NCBI GenBank assembly: GCA_037074615.1
Contig: CM073562.1
Location: forward strand, 12,137,001-12,201,000
Source of the DNA: Leucaena leucocephala
Lineage: Eukaryota > Streptophyta > Magnoliopsida > Fabales > Fabaceae
Reading direction: 5' to 3'
Length of the DNA stretch: 64,000 nucleotides
Position numbers and translations under genes: made by a program. The notes under the pieces were generated by a model. That model searched no databases, was not told the origin of the DNA, and saw only the letters and a program-made list of their open reading frames with translations. Positions 23,787-36,780 of this stretch are shown piece by piece. How positions within the stretch are numbered: position 1 is the stretch's first letter; every line of letters begins with the position of its first letter.

Positions 23787-26265
23787 TGTCACATCTCAAA
23801 ATTTGAGCCGTAATCATCACATAATATAAATAAATTCATATTCTTTAAGCCTAAAACCTTAAATAAAATGTTTGAAATAATAATCATAATACATTACAAT
23901 TTTAATAAAAAAAGGCAAGTCCTCTATAGGAATTTTGGCTGGATTATCATTGTATAACTGACCTCCCGACAATCTTACAACAGACTGCAAACGTTTCAAA
24001 ATCACCTGTAACATTTTTCAAAATAACCATAATCTTATCCATAGACTAGGTAGAGCATCTAAGCTTCAAACCAAATAATACAGGTATTTTAGAAATTGTA
24101 ATTACATCAAAAGGAGAAATGCCAAAAATCAATGCCTTTGATCCAATGTGAGGCCCTTTACTGCTCAGCTGGAGGAATATAGTCAAATACACTATCTGAA
24201 GCTAAAATAATCTACTCATGAATAACGTCCCAAAAATATAATTTAAAATGTGGAAATGAACAATTTTGACATGTTTAAATGTAAATCATAACATTTTGTA
24301 ATCAAATACAATTATCTTTTGTAAACATTTTATTTCAGGAAATCCATTTAAAATAATCCTTTCAAAACAATCCTTTTTCCATAGGACTTCAACAGAATGA
24401 AAACAGGCTTGGATACACAATCCACGAGGGTAACTAACTAATCTGGCATGGCTTGAGGTCACAAAAATAGGCGTGGATACACAGTCCATGAGGGTAACTA
24501 ACCAAGCGTAGTAGGGGGCCATGAAACAAGCACATGTATGAGACCCACAAATAACAGGCGCAGGTACAAGACCTACAAGAAATAGGCACGAGAATACATC
24601 CTACGAATAACCAGCGTGAGTATAAGACTCATGAACATCCATCGAGCTCGGGTTTAATCGTGGTACACCAAGGACTAACAGTATTGTTGTTAGTAACCAG
24701 CATTCTGTATTATGTCCTTTCCAAAAACCTTTGTGGTATGCTGGGGTCTATTTGACATGTAATGATCACAACACTTTCAAATGCAATAATCATTTAATCT
24801 TTGTAAACAACCACAATCATTCACTAAAGCTATATATAAAAATCCATAACCATCAATTAACTTTGAGAATTCCCAATCTTATGTCCATATTTAGTTTCAA
24901 AATCTTTATCCTAATTCCATCCATATTCTTAATCTCCTTTTCTTAAATTCCAAATATAAATCCAACATCTCACATCATATAGGCATATAATCATCAATTT
25001 CTCTATACCCTTCAATTCCAACAATTAACTTCCAAAAATAATTGCAGTCCATACAATACGTGTTTCCTTATGCCTCATTTAACTTCTAACACAACAGTAC
25101 AATTCTCTGGACAATGAACCCTAATGCCATATATAGATATATGTATATATTTCAACTAAAATAGCAGCCTAATATATATATCAATATAGCAGCATCCAAA
25201 CTCTTCCCCACAGTAGCAATACTCATACTATCAACAGAGGGGACACAATTCAAATCATCCACAATATACATATACATACATACATACATACATACATACA
25301 TACATACATACATACATACATACATACATACATACATACATACATACATACATACATACATACATACATACATACATACATACATACATACATACATACA
25401 TACATACATACATACATACATACATACATACATACATACATACATACATACATACATACACACACACTTCAAGTCAGTAATTCCACGCATATACACACAC
25501 AAGCTATCCAGACACTAGCACACATCACACAAATTTACTCATCCACCATTGTTACACCTAGTTTCAAGGTCGAATAGAAAAGCCAAAGCTAATAGCTGCT
25601 AACAAAAGAGGGAAGGTTCACAGACTCACCATACATAATTCAAATTCAATGGAAGTTTCACAGTCTAATATCAACTATGCTTCCGCCTTCCTTCCTTTCT
25701 TCACAGACCTGACAACAACAACCCCCATAACATGGCCTTCTGTAATAGAAACAGAGAGAAATATAGGAGACTGCTATAGTAACCAATCACACACACACTA
25801 AGCTGCACAGGGAAGGAGTTGGACGTTAGCTGTGATGGAGTGACGGGCAAGCTTCCATACACGCCAACAGCAGCTCACCAACTCAGGCTACCAAAAAGAA
25901 AAAGGCAAGAGATCTAAGATTTGCTATAGTACCAACTTGCAAGGAGACAGTAGCAATGGTGGACCTGTAACAGCACGATAGCGATGAGGATGACTAAAAC
26001 TGACGATAACATATTTCAACAATGTCGACCGTAGAGCACTTCTTTCCACCTTCTGTGACACTTCTCTATTCTAATTCTCGCTCTACTTATCAGACACAGA
26101 CAGGAACTATGGAAGAGATAATGGCTTTAATGACAACAACACGGGCAGAGGAACTGACTGAAGTAAGGTAGCAGCAGCGTCTAGTCACACGGCAACAGAT
26201 TTCTCATGGTGTGAAGCTTCTATTTTCCTATGTTCTCATGCTGACTCTCTCACTCTGCTGTCGTT
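23787..26265 (-). repeat. Gypsy LTR copy A (truncated), rearranged 3' LTR
   Basis: In plus orientation it starts TGTCACATCTCAAAATTTGAG, matching the LTR at 31120 (TGTCACGTCCTAAAATTTGAG). It runs parallel to that LTR up to about 26265, where it joins a second partial copy in mid-sequence. It carries a long tetranucleotide microsatellite. The flanking base sequence at 23782-23786 (TGTTA) does not match that after 35445. Confidence 0.75.
25273..25460. repeat. (TACA)n microsatellite, about 47 units
   Basis: About 188 bp of uninterrupted TACA/CATA repeat, followed by a short CA run. Long Met-Tyr-Val-Cys reading frames on the minus strand are artefacts of it. Confidence 0.97.
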
Positions 26266-28405
26266 GAAATTGCTTAGTTGGAGGAATAAGGTCAACAGCA
26301 CGCCAAAATAATCTACTCGTAAATAACGTCGCAAAAATATAATTTAAAATATAGAAATAAATAATGTCAACATGTTTAAATGTAGATAATAACACTTTGT
26401 AATGATGCAATATTTGAGTAAAACATTTTTTTCACAAAATCCATTTAAAATAATCATTTCAAAATAGTCATTTTTTTGTAGGACTTTGACATAACAAAAA
26501 TAGGCATAGACAGTCCACAAGGGTAACTAACCAATCCGGGTTAGTTCAAGACCACAAAAACAGGCATGGACACGAAGTCCATAAGGGTAAGTAACCGAGT
26601 GTAGCATAAGGCCACGAAACAAGCACAGGTACGAGACCCACGAAGAATAGGCACAGGTATAAGACCTATGAGAAATAGGCGTGAGAATAAATCCATCGAG
26701 CTTGGGTTTAACCATGGTACAACAATGACTAATAATACTATTGTTAGTAACCAGCATTCTGTATTCTGTCCTTTTTGAACCTTTCCAGCATACGTGGGGT
26801 CCATGTGGCATTTAATGATCACAACACTTTCTAATGCAATTATCTTCATTAAGAATACTTCAAAATTGCAAAACCCTATAATGAACATTAAAATAAAATA
26901 TCAAGAGATTTATTTAATGCATATGGAATAACTATTCAAATTATAAAATTCACATACAAATGTTTCATCGAGAAAATCGACTCAATATAACATTTATAAC
27001 AATCTTTTTCCAAAACTCTCTTTGTTCATTTTCTCACATAAACTTGATCACTTAATAACCCAATTGGAAGAAAAACCATTTCTAACAATTAAAGCTAAAA
27101 ATTTATATAACTTGCTTTTTGTAAATCATATTTAAAAATTAACACTTTAAATGAAATATATCAAATAACAAATTATTATTAAAAATATCATTTTTAGATG
27201 ACGTTATTCACTCACTTGTAATGCTCTAATACAGCTTACTCTAGCTTTAAGATTCGAAATAATACTCTCTCCTTATTTCCCTAGATTTTCTAAAAGTAAA
27301 ACATTATGTCAATAACTATCATCCATCTCCTTTACACTCTAAACCTTAAAAGGAATTATACTCTTAATCAAATAAAAGAATAATTTAACTAATTAACTAG
27401 TCCATTATTAATCCAATCATTTAATTAAGATAAGATGTTAGTGCTTTAGCTCATGGAAAGTGTCTTCTCTTCATAACCAAAATTAAGGACATAAATGTAT
27501 CAAGGAATGCAAACTCATCTCTTTTGTACCAAGTATCATTTATTTAACACAACAAAAATAATTCCATACATATTAACAATTAACCATTATAGTAATTTTC
27601 CTTATCCTTCAATTCCAACAATTAACTTCTAAAACAACAGCACAATTCTTTGAACCATGAACCATAACATCATATATATATATCAAGCCAGAATAGCAGC
27701 ATATATGTATATATACCTACAGAAATGTCTAGCACCCCTTTCTCTTTGTTTGTTGTTTTTTCCTCAAACTACAAAATATCAATAGCACTATCAACATATA
27801 TCCATATATATTTACATATACATATATACTGCAGTGTCCACATCTTTTTATTCTTATTCTCTCAAAATAAATCCATATAGTAGCATCCACACAAATTCGC
27901 ATAGCTCAATAAAAAATGAAAATCCCTCACCCACACACAGCTCCAAGTAAACACGTTTTAATAGCACTACACCACTCTAAGCTATAAACAAACCATGGAA
28001 AGGGAAAGATCTATAACTTACCACTCACACACAGCGATCTGAACAGAAAAGGGAGTCCAAGGTCAAGCTGCTACAATAACAACGGAGAATAGTGGTGATA
28101 GTAGCAATAATGCACATCGATGATGCCCCAAAATGACATATGACTAATAGCAACATGCTCCCAAAACAACCACCGACAGCCTTTCCTTTTCTTGACGTTT
28201 TGAGACACTCCTTTATTCCCATTTTTGCTCTGTTTCTTAAATGACGATGGCAATTGTAGAAGAAACGATGACACAAGTAGCGGTAGCATGGAAGGAGGAA
28301 ACTGACTGAGGCAAGGTGATGAAAGTGACTGGTCACATAGTAATAGGTTTCCCATGTCATAAAGCTTCTATTTCCTTTGTTCTGTCTTACTGTCATAAGT
28401 ACATG
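26266..28405 (-). repeat. Gypsy LTR copy B (partial, tandem to copy A)
   Basis: This repeats copy A from its equivalent of 24165 onward: shared GGAGGAATA, AATAATCTACTC and ATATAATTTAAAAT blocks, then colinear similarity to about 28390. It resembles the LTR at 31120-35445 more than copy A does. It ends inside the LTR and is fused directly to the RT remnant at about 28420, so the LTR terminus and the 3' half of pol were deleted. Confidence 0.7.
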
Positions 28406-28421
28406 AATGTCTTACTGTTAA

Positions 28422-29095
28422 CTAGAATTCACATTTAGGAAACTTAGCATAAAGTTGTTGTTCTCTCAACATTTGTAACATTAACTGCAAATGATGTTCA
28501 TGCTCCTCCGTACTATTGGAGTATACCAAGATATCATCAATAAACACGATTAAAAACTTATTAAGAATTACTTTGAATACCCTATTCATCAAGTTCATGA
28601 ATGTTGTAGGAGCATTTGTTAACCCAAAGGACATCACTAAAAATTCATAATGACCATACCGAGTTCTAAATGCTATCTTCAGAATATCTTCTTTCTTGAT
28701 CTTTAATTGATGATACCTTGATCGCAAGTCTACCTTTAAAAAATATTGCGCTCCTTGCAACTAGTCAAAAAGATCATCAATGCTAAGCAAGGGTACTTAT
28801 TCTTTATTGTCACTTTATTAAACTGTCGGTAATCAATACACAGCCTCAAAGATCCATCTTTCTTTTTCACAATTAATATTGCTGCACCCCATAGAGAAGT
28901 GTTAGGTCGAATAAACCCCTTATCTAAGAGTTCTTGCAGCTGAGTTTTCAATTCCCTCAACTCTAAGGGCACCATCCTATAAGGCAGAATAGAAATTGGT
29001 TGCATGCTAGGAATAACATCAATATTAAACTCTATCTCTCTATCTAGAGGTAAGCTAGGCAATTCCTTTAAAAAGATATTAAGAATCCTAAACAA
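28422..29095 (-). pseudogene. Ty3/gypsy reverse transcriptase remnant
   Basis: The minus strand encodes the RT entrance (PYRMVPLELRELKTQLQELL, KGFIRP, LRLCIDYRQFNKVTIKNKYP) and, after a frameshift near 28770, the palm region YFLKVDLRSRYHQLKIK, AFRTRYGHYEF, FGLTNAPTTFM and the catalytic box FIDDILVYS. It stops at KCEF, where a deletion joins it to LTR copy B. RNase H and integrase are gone. Key Asp residues of RT are still readable, but the frame is broken. Confidence 0.9.
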
Positions 29096-29112
29096 CTAGA
29101 ATTTAATTTAGG

Positions 29113-29640
29113 ATGATATTAGGCTTATCAACATCTTTCACAATAGCCAAAACCCCCTGACAACCCTTTATCAATAATCGTTAGGCTTTTAAAGTAGTAA
29201 TCAAGTTAGTTGGCCTACTACTTCATTCCCTTGCAACACAAAAAGAGTTTCACCTGGAATATTAAATTTTACCACTTTTAAGTGGCAATCAACAGTAGCA
29301 TAACAAAAGGCTAACCAATCCATGCCTAATATCACATCAAAATCAATTATGTCAAGAATCATTAAATTAACGAGACTTTTTCCTCCCTCAAAAGACACTT
29401 CACAAGATTTATACACCTGTGAAACTTATAAAGGTTCCCCAACTAGGGTAACAACTGAAAAAAGGACAATAAAGTTTGGCAAAATTTTTATCCAACCTTT
29501 TAGCAAAATATACTGAAACATAAGAATGTGTTGACCTAGGGTCGAACAATGCATAAGCTTTTTGAGAACATATAGTAATAATACCTGTAACTACAGTATC
29601 AGAGGCTCAAGCATCTTGCCTTGTTATAGCATACACCTTT
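29113..29640 (-). pseudogene. Ty3/gypsy aspartic protease remnant
   Basis: Minus-strand reading gives a segment where LFDSGATHS is expected but LFDPRSTHS is found, so the DSG catalytic triplet is DPR. This is followed by EVSFEGGKSLVNLMILDI and DVILGMDWLAF, the usual gypsy protease end. Frameshifts and a stop occur near 29430. It lies between gag and RT as expected. Confidence 0.8.
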
Positions 29641-29839
29641 GCTTGGCCTTGCTCTAAAGAAGGTTGTGGCACATTTTTCTTGAAGGTATTTTCCTGATGT
29701 ACCTTTACCTGACGAGGTAAAAGTTGCTCCAATAAATGGGGCCACAAAAGTAGCAGGCAGGGAGAAGGTTGAGCTAATCCATAACTCAAAGTTGGTTGGG
29801 CGAACAGATACTCTCTCTTCATATGACCCCATTATCCAC

Positions 29840-30912
29840 ACCCATAACAAATACCCAAGGCCTTACGATAGTCTCCTGGAGATATTTCCTATAAATAACA
29901 CAATGAGATAGAATAATTAGACTAGCTCACAGTAGGCTGAGGTCTAGCACCTTAAAATTTAGGAAGCGCCCACGGAGGGTCCATAAGATCTAGGCATTAG
30001 ATGTATAGCAAATGATAGGGATTAGCCCTGAGAGCAATTTCCTTTAAATTAAGATCCTTGGAATTTTCTACTCCCTATCTTGTACTTCTTAGAAACCCTT
30101 TCTTCTTCAATATGCCTTAACTCAATTCTCAAAGCACAATCAACCACATCAGCATAGGAAGCAAATGATTCAACATAGGGGCCACAATATCATGTGTATA
30201 TATATATCGGTAATCCCTGGATAAATCTACCAATCATGTCCTTCTCTGAAGGAATCAATATAGATGCATAAGAAGAAAGCTCTGTAAACTTCCTATCATA
30301 CTCATCCATTGTCATTCCCGAAATACATTTCAACAATAGGAACTCTTTAATTTTGGCATCCTTCTTACTTTGGAGAAGATAGCGTTTAAGAAAGAGGTCC
30401 TTGAAATCAACCCATGACAATGATGGAACTCTATCTCCCTACAACCCAAGAACTATTTTGCTCCAAGCATTAGCTACCCTTCTAACCAAAATAAAGCAAA
30501 TTCCACATACTGAATGTCAGGACATCTTAGAGCTCTGCACATTTTCTCAATACCCTCTAAAAATTCTATAGGTTCCTCATGAGAATCAAAACCTATGAAC
30601 TTAGGAAGATCCAGCTTAATGAATTCTAACAACTTGACTGCAATATTATCCTCTTCAATTACATTGTGTATTTCTTCTTGAGTCTTGTGTCTAGATGATA
30701 TAGAGATTTCAGAAGATTATGGATTAGATAGTTTAGCTTCAGATAGGATCTCTTGAAGAAGTCTAAGGGGTTGACCTCCCTTAGTCCTAGCTCTCTTACG
30801 ACTCTATCCTCTGCCTCTAGGGGCAAGTCACTTCGCTGAGTAAAGCCTATAGCCGAAGCCCTATCACTCTTAGAGCTTCTTCTAGCTGGCGGACGTCTAG
30901 GCGGTATTTAGC
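29840..30912 (-). pseudogene. Ty3/gypsy gag remnant with damaged zinc knuckle
   Basis: The minus strand opens with PPRRPPARRSS, where the usual start Met is ATA (near 30910). It continues through a decayed region to the retrotransposon gag core: SWVDFKDLFLKRYL, AKIKEFLLLKC, MDEYDRKFTELSSYAS and EKDMIGRFIQGL (30420-30190). Near 29850 the zinc knuckle reads CYGCG, stop, WGHMKREY: the last Cys is Tyr and a stop lies inside. Confidence 0.85.
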
Positions 30913-31104
30913 TATACACCAAAAAATAGAAAATATTCAATTTCAAGGGAAAATATATTCTTGATACAATAAGAAAAGAAAACACTTTTAAATTTCCTAA
31001 AAAGACTTTCAATGATGACTCAATTATAATTATACCCTCGTTCATAATGATAATCGAGACCCCACTAAAGCATCTTTGCTCCACTTAGCTATAGAAGAAC
31101 TTTT

Positions 31105-31116
31105 GTTATGATACCA
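31105..31116 (-). promoter_or_regulatory. Degenerate tRNA-Met primer-binding site
   Basis: The minus strand reads TGGTATCATAAC, 10 of 12 bases matching the tRNA-iMet site, 3 bases from the LTR boundary at 31120. This fixes the element's orientation as minus. Confidence 0.75.
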
Positions 31117-33163
31117 AACTGTCACGTCCTAAAATTTGAGTCATGACTAGCACAAAATATGAACGAATTCATATTCGTTAAACCTAAAGCCTTAAATAAA
31201 ATGTTTAAAGCAATAATCATAATATATATTATATTTTAATAAGAAAGTCAAGTCATCTATAGAAATTTTGGCAGGATCGTCTTTGTATAACTGACCTTCC
31301 AAAAATCCTACAACAGACTGCGAAAGTTTCAAATCACCTGCAGACATTTTCAAAATAACCAGAATCTTATCTATATAATATGTAGATCATCTAAAGTTCC
31401 AACAAAATAATACAAGTATATTTATCAATTCACAATTACATTATAACTTGATATGCCCAAAAATCAATACTTTGGATCTACAATGAGGCTCTTCACTGCT
31501 TAGCTAAAGGAATAGGGTCAACAGCACTATCTGAAGCCAAAATAATCTACTTATGAATAATTTCCCAAAAATATAATTTAAAATGTGAAAATAAACAATG
31601 TCAAGATGGTTAAATGCAGATAATAACACTTTGTAATTAAATACAATATTCCAGTAAAATATTTTATTTCAAGAAATCCATTTAAAACAATCCTTTTTCT
31701 GTAGAACTTCGACAGAAGGAAAATAGGCGTAGACACACAGTCCACGAGGGTAACTAACAAATCTAAGTAGCTCAAGGCCACAAAAATAAGCATGAAAACA
31801 CAGTCCACACGGGTAAGTAACCAAGCATAGCACGAGCCCCTGAAACAAGCGCAAATACAAGACCTACGAGAATAAATCCCATGCATAACTGGCGTGAGTA
31901 CGAGACTCACGAATATCCATCAAGAGCAGGTTTAACTATGGTGCACCAAGGACACACAGTACTGCTGTTAGTAACCAGTGCTCTGTATTCAGTCCTTTCT
32001 AAAAACTTTTCCAGCATGCGTGGGATCCATGTGGCATTTAATGATCATAACACTTTCTAATGTAATAATCTTCATTAAGAACACTTCAAAATTGCAAAAC
32101 CCTAGAATGAACATTAAAATAAAATATCAAGAGATTTATTTAATGCATATGGAACAATTATTCAAATTATAAAATTAACATAAGAATGTTTCAAATAGAA
32201 AATCGACTCAATATAACATTTATAATAATCTTTTTTAAAAATTCTCTTTGTTCATTTTCTCACATAAACTTGATCACTTAATAACCCAATTGAAAGAAAA
32301 ATTAGTTCTAATAATTAAAATCATGAATTTATATAACTTGTTTTTCGTAAATCATATTTAAAAATTAACACTTTAAATGAAATATCAAATAACAAGTTAT
32401 TATTAAAATAAGATGTTAGTGCTTTGGCTCATGGAAAGTTTCTTATCTTCATGCGTTGTCTCTTCAGAACCAAAATGAAGGACATAAATGCTATCAAGGA
32501 ATGCAATTCATCTCTTTTGTACCAAGAATCATTTATTTAACACAACCAAAATAATTCCATGCATACTTATTAACACTTAACTATTCCAATAATTTTCCTT
32601 ATCCTTCAATTCCAACAATTAACTTCTACAAAAGCAGCACAATTCTTTGAACCATGAACCACAACATCATATATATATATCAAGCCAGAACAATAGCATA
32701 TATATATATATATATATACCTACAGCAACATCCAGTGCCTCTTTTCTCTTTGTTTTTGTTTTTTTGCTCAAACTACAACATATTAGCAGCACTATCAACA
32801 TATATCCATATATATACATATACATATATACTGCATTGTCCACATTTTCTTCTTCTCTCAAAATAATCCATATAGCAATATCCACACAACACAGTTTCGC
32901 ATAGCTCAACAGAAAACAAAAATTCCTCACACACACAGAGCTCCAAGTGAACACGTTTCCATAGCACTACACCACTCCAAGCTATGAACAAACCATGGAA
33001 AGGGAGAGATCTATAACATAGCACTCAAACACAGCAATTTGAACAAAAAAGGGAGTCAAAGGTCAAGTTGCTATAGTAATGATAGAGAACAGTGGCGACA
33101 GCGGCGACAGCAGCAACAGCGCACATCGACGATGCCCCAAACAACATATGGCTAATGGCAATG

Positions 33164-34863
33164 TGTTGGAAATTGTGCCCTAGGGGCCAATCATTGTCTT
33201 ATGAACATTATTGATTTATGAATTTATTAATTGTGTTATCATATTATTTGCATGTTTACTATGATGACCATCCTTGGATAATTCATGATCTTATCCTAAA
33301 TGTCCCTAGTCAGTCATCTATGCGGGAGCAGAGATGGAATAAGACCAGTATGACTTTGAAGATGTATAGAGATATAAATCAGAGTCATAGGCACATGTAA
33401 GAGTACAAGGTGTTGGACCGACCCGCTATGAGAGAGCTGTATGGGTTATGTCATAAGCTTCTCTCACATACAAACCATGTCACTATGCCCTTTGACCTGA
33501 GATCATCATGGATTCCTACATGACAAACGCTCAGCTTTGACCTAGTCAAAAGTCACTTTTGACCGAGTGATCATAAAGACTATGTTCGGGCTTAGTGGTT
33601 TTTCATGTGGAGGAATATGAATGGTCAAGATGGAATTTATCCCTCACATTCGTAGAGAGATATTACTGGGCCCCTCGATGAGTGAGTCTAAAAAATGTAT
33701 GGTCATACTGTAATGGAAAGGTAGTTCCATTTCTATAGTCAGACTACTCAGGGATCGAGAAAGTAACGGTCAGTAATAGGAGGATGACATTATCCATGCC
33801 TCATCCATGACCAAAATATCGCGTGACAGAAGGGACATGATATGGTTGTATAAAAGGTTACATCGTTTAACGATCCTCATGTGATTTGGGTAGTCGTTAT
33901 GTCTTGCTAGAGACCGCTTGCGACTTGTGGGCCAGTATAGCAAATGGCCCACTGCCAACTTCATATGGGACTACAGGGTCGCACACAAAATAGCCCAACA
34001 CGAGCTATGATGTCCAGATTCATTGAATCTAAGACATGTCCAGCTTCAATGAATGATCCAGTATGGATGTATATATTTATTTATATTTATATTTGTATAT
34101 ATATAAATTCGTATATATATATATTATATATATGAGATATATGAGATTTAATTTATAAGGATAAATTAAATCTCTATCACGTTTGAATTTGAAATTCAAA
34201 TTGATATAATATCTTAAATTTGATTTATGAGAATAAATCAAATATAGTTCAGTCCTATCTTTATTTTAAGTTAAATAAATAGGTTAATTAAATCTGTGGG
34301 ACGAATTTAATGTAAATATTATTTATTTAATTAGTTTCTTATCAAATTATACAATATATGATATTGTATTAATTTCAGAATTAATATAAGATTAACTCCA
34401 AAAGGATCCAATTCGGTTGAGAGAAGAAAATGCAGAGCATCCTACATATATGATATTAGGAGCCACGTTTTGAGGTGTGACACACATAGAACACAGAAAG
34501 GCCGAAGGAGACTCTGTAAAAGGTTTGCAGATAAGAAACTGCCGAAATAGAGACGGAGAGGACGAACTCTTGAGAATGCTCTGGAGGAACAAGAGACGCT
34601 AACACGTCGTTCATGGTTGGAACGCTGTTCGTGTGGATACCAGTAGAGGAGGCCGACCTGAGTCGTCGACTTCTTGAGATCGAAAAGGGAGCACGAGCCG
34701 CGGAGAGAAGCTGTGAACATCGTGACCGAAAGCTGTGGAAGTCGCTGAGGCACACGAAGGGTAATGCTTCTTCCCACTTGACTTAAACACATACGATAGA
34801 TCTTGGCAAGGAATGGAAAAATTTTTAAATTAATTTCCGCTGCGTGTCTTCCAATTCCTTACA
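33164..34863 (+). mobile_element. Solo LTR, Ty1/copia-like, copy 2
   Basis: This 1700 bp copy of 4893-6704 has TG...CA ends and flanks CAATG and CAACG (one mismatch). The paralogous LTR copy B at about 28140-28180 has the uninterrupted sequence AATAGCAACATGCTCCC and so shows the empty site. It lacks the 90 bp tandem duplication of copy 1. It is younger than the LTR it interrupts. Confidence 0.85.
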
Positions 34864-35302
34864 CAACGTACTATCACAGCAACCACCGATGGCCTTTCCT
34901 GTTCGTCCACCTTCCGTGACACTCCTCTATTCCTGCTTTCGCTCTGTTCCTCAAATGGCGACGGCAGCTGCAAAAGGAATGATGATGCCGATGGCGGTAG
35001 CACGGACGAAGGAAACTGATTTAGCAAAGGTGATGACAGTGACTAGTCATATAACAGCAGGTTTCCCGTGTCATGAAGCTTCCATTTCCTCTGTGTCATG
35101 AAGCTTCCATTTCCTCTGTTCTCTCTCACTGTCAAATTGAAATGGCAGAAACGGACGGAGGAAACTGATTGAGGCAAGGTGATGATAGCGACCGGTCACA
35201 CAGCAGCAAGTTTCCCGTGTTGTGAGAATTTTTAAAAAAATGGGCATTTTGGTAATTTCATGTGCATGAGAATTCAAAAAAAACAATTTCACAATGGCTT
35301 GA

Positions 35303-35365
35303 GCTGGGATTTGAACAAAGACCTCCTACTCAACTCTCCTGTCTCCAACTATTCCGCTAGACACT
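35303..35365 (-). other. tRNA-like module near the LTR start
   Basis: The minus strand reads TAGCGGAATAGTTGG (A-box-like) and, about 45 bp later, TGTTCAAATCCC (B-box-like), spaced as in a tRNA gene. It is not a foldable complete tRNA by eye. A comparable module occurs at the same place in the LTR at 62259. Confidence 0.45.
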
Positions 35366-35445
35366 TTCTCTTATAATTTAAATTGCAAGAATATATATAT
35401 ATACTTCATTGGTTTCATAACTAGGTAATTACTAGGGTCATTACA

Positions 35446-36493
35446 AGTTTCTTGTAATTTTTTAACTTCTTATTGGATCCTTATTATTTACACCGTTATC
35501 AATGTGAGTCCTGTTAATAAAATTTGAAGATTCTATTAAAGGGGGTGACGTGGCTGACTAAGATGCATGTATAACAAAGGGAAAGACGGCTTATAGAGGA
35601 AAGAGAGTCATCAAAAAAATAAAAAAGCTTTGCTAAGTTTCCTTCACCATTTTCCCTTCACTTCAGATCTTCGCTTCTCCCGAATCTTCTCTGCACTGTA
35701 CTGCGTCTTAGATGTTCGGCAAGACTTCAACCATATCTCTTCGCAAGGTGAAGGCGCAGAGAATGTAGAGCTTCTCAAGCAAATTTCCTAGTCCATCACT
35801 CCTTGCCTCCTATCTCTGGTAATTTCTTTCTCTCTCTCTTTCATTTTCACTTCGATAGATATGGGTTTCATTGGCTTTTGTTTCCATCTTTCAATCACTT
35901 GAATTGGGTTCAAATGCTCATGTTTTTCATAAAGATCAGGGATTTTAGTGTAGCATATATAAACCCATATCTCGATCCATTATTGTGCTATTTTTGGATC
36001 AATTCTATGACAGCGCAACCCCAAAAACTGTTAGGGATTTCATTTGGCGGGTTGAGTCTTTTTAAAATAATAGTAATAATAAATGTTTCACCTGCTTCTA
36101 GGAAGAGATCTCCAGACCTCTAACGGTCCTTAATTATACCTCTTGACCAACTCAACTCTATGTTGGTTGCTGTTTTGATTTTAAAGCCTACACAAAACAT
36201 TGAAACAATTCGTTTTACAAGATGTTGGAATAAAACATAAAGACAATAGTATTTAGGTGCCGAATATGCGCTGGTGACAGTGTTAACTATCTGTGAGAAG
36301 AACCTGTCATAAGTTGTACTTATATTTGTTTGAAACTTCTTGTGATAATTATAAATAAAAAATAATTATTTGTTAAATATCCTTTTTCCCAAGTTGCACT
36401 TTATTTATAAAAATATAATAAATAAGAGTCAATATCTTGTTTGTTACTATATTAAGTCCCACTTTTCTACTTGTAATCTCCAAAAGAATATGA
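35446..36493. other. Spacer; possible orphan 5' leader, no gene supported
   Basis: A pyrimidine-rich stretch at 35630-35830 contains a short ATG-led frame (18 codons from about 35712) and a possible splice donor (about 35818). This could be the leader of a former gene, but no downstream coding exon is recognisable. The rest is AT-rich. Confidence 0.35.
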
Positions 36494-36780
36494 TACTCCC
36501 TCTATCCCTAAGATATACAAAATTTAGATAATTAATTTGTAGAGATTAAAAATTTTAATTTAGTTAGTTATTTGTTAAAAATATATATTAGTTTTCTTAA
36601 AATATTCTTTTTAATTATTTTTATTAGTACATTGTGTTGATGGAAATCTCTTTTAACATGTGCTACCAATATAAATAGTTTGAGAAAAAAATTATAAATT
36701 TGATAAATAAAGCATATTGATATTTTATATTTAAAGAAATAAAAACTACCTGACTATTTGATATATTTAGGACTAGTATT
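36494..36780. mobile_element. Possible Stowaway-like MITE
   Basis: The left end TACTCCCTCTATCCCTAAG resembles the Stowaway/Tc1-mariner terminal consensus (CTCCCTCCGT), and the right end, read in reverse, has a diverged AGTCCTAAATATATC. The interior is AT-rich. The 287 bp length fits. The terminal match is partial. Confidence 0.4.

Larger units (their letters stand above)
31120..35445 (-). repeat. 5' LTR (copy C) of the old gypsy element, with nested solo LTR
   Basis: On the minus strand it starts TGTAATGACCC at 35445 and ends GGACGTGACA at 31120, beside the primer site. Without the nested 1700 bp solo LTR and its duplication it is about 2.6 kb. Short internal duplications occur at about 35080-35120 and about 35010-35220. 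A tRNA-like module lies 80 bp from its 5' start. Confidence 0.8.

Noticed and set aside
25152..25502. Long minus-strand ORFs of Met-Tyr-Val-Cys repeats
   Set aside because: They are translations of the TACA microsatellite in all frames, not a protein.
32647..33024. ORFs rich in Tyr-Ile repeats
   Set aside because: Products of AT-rich dinucleotide runs in an LTR.
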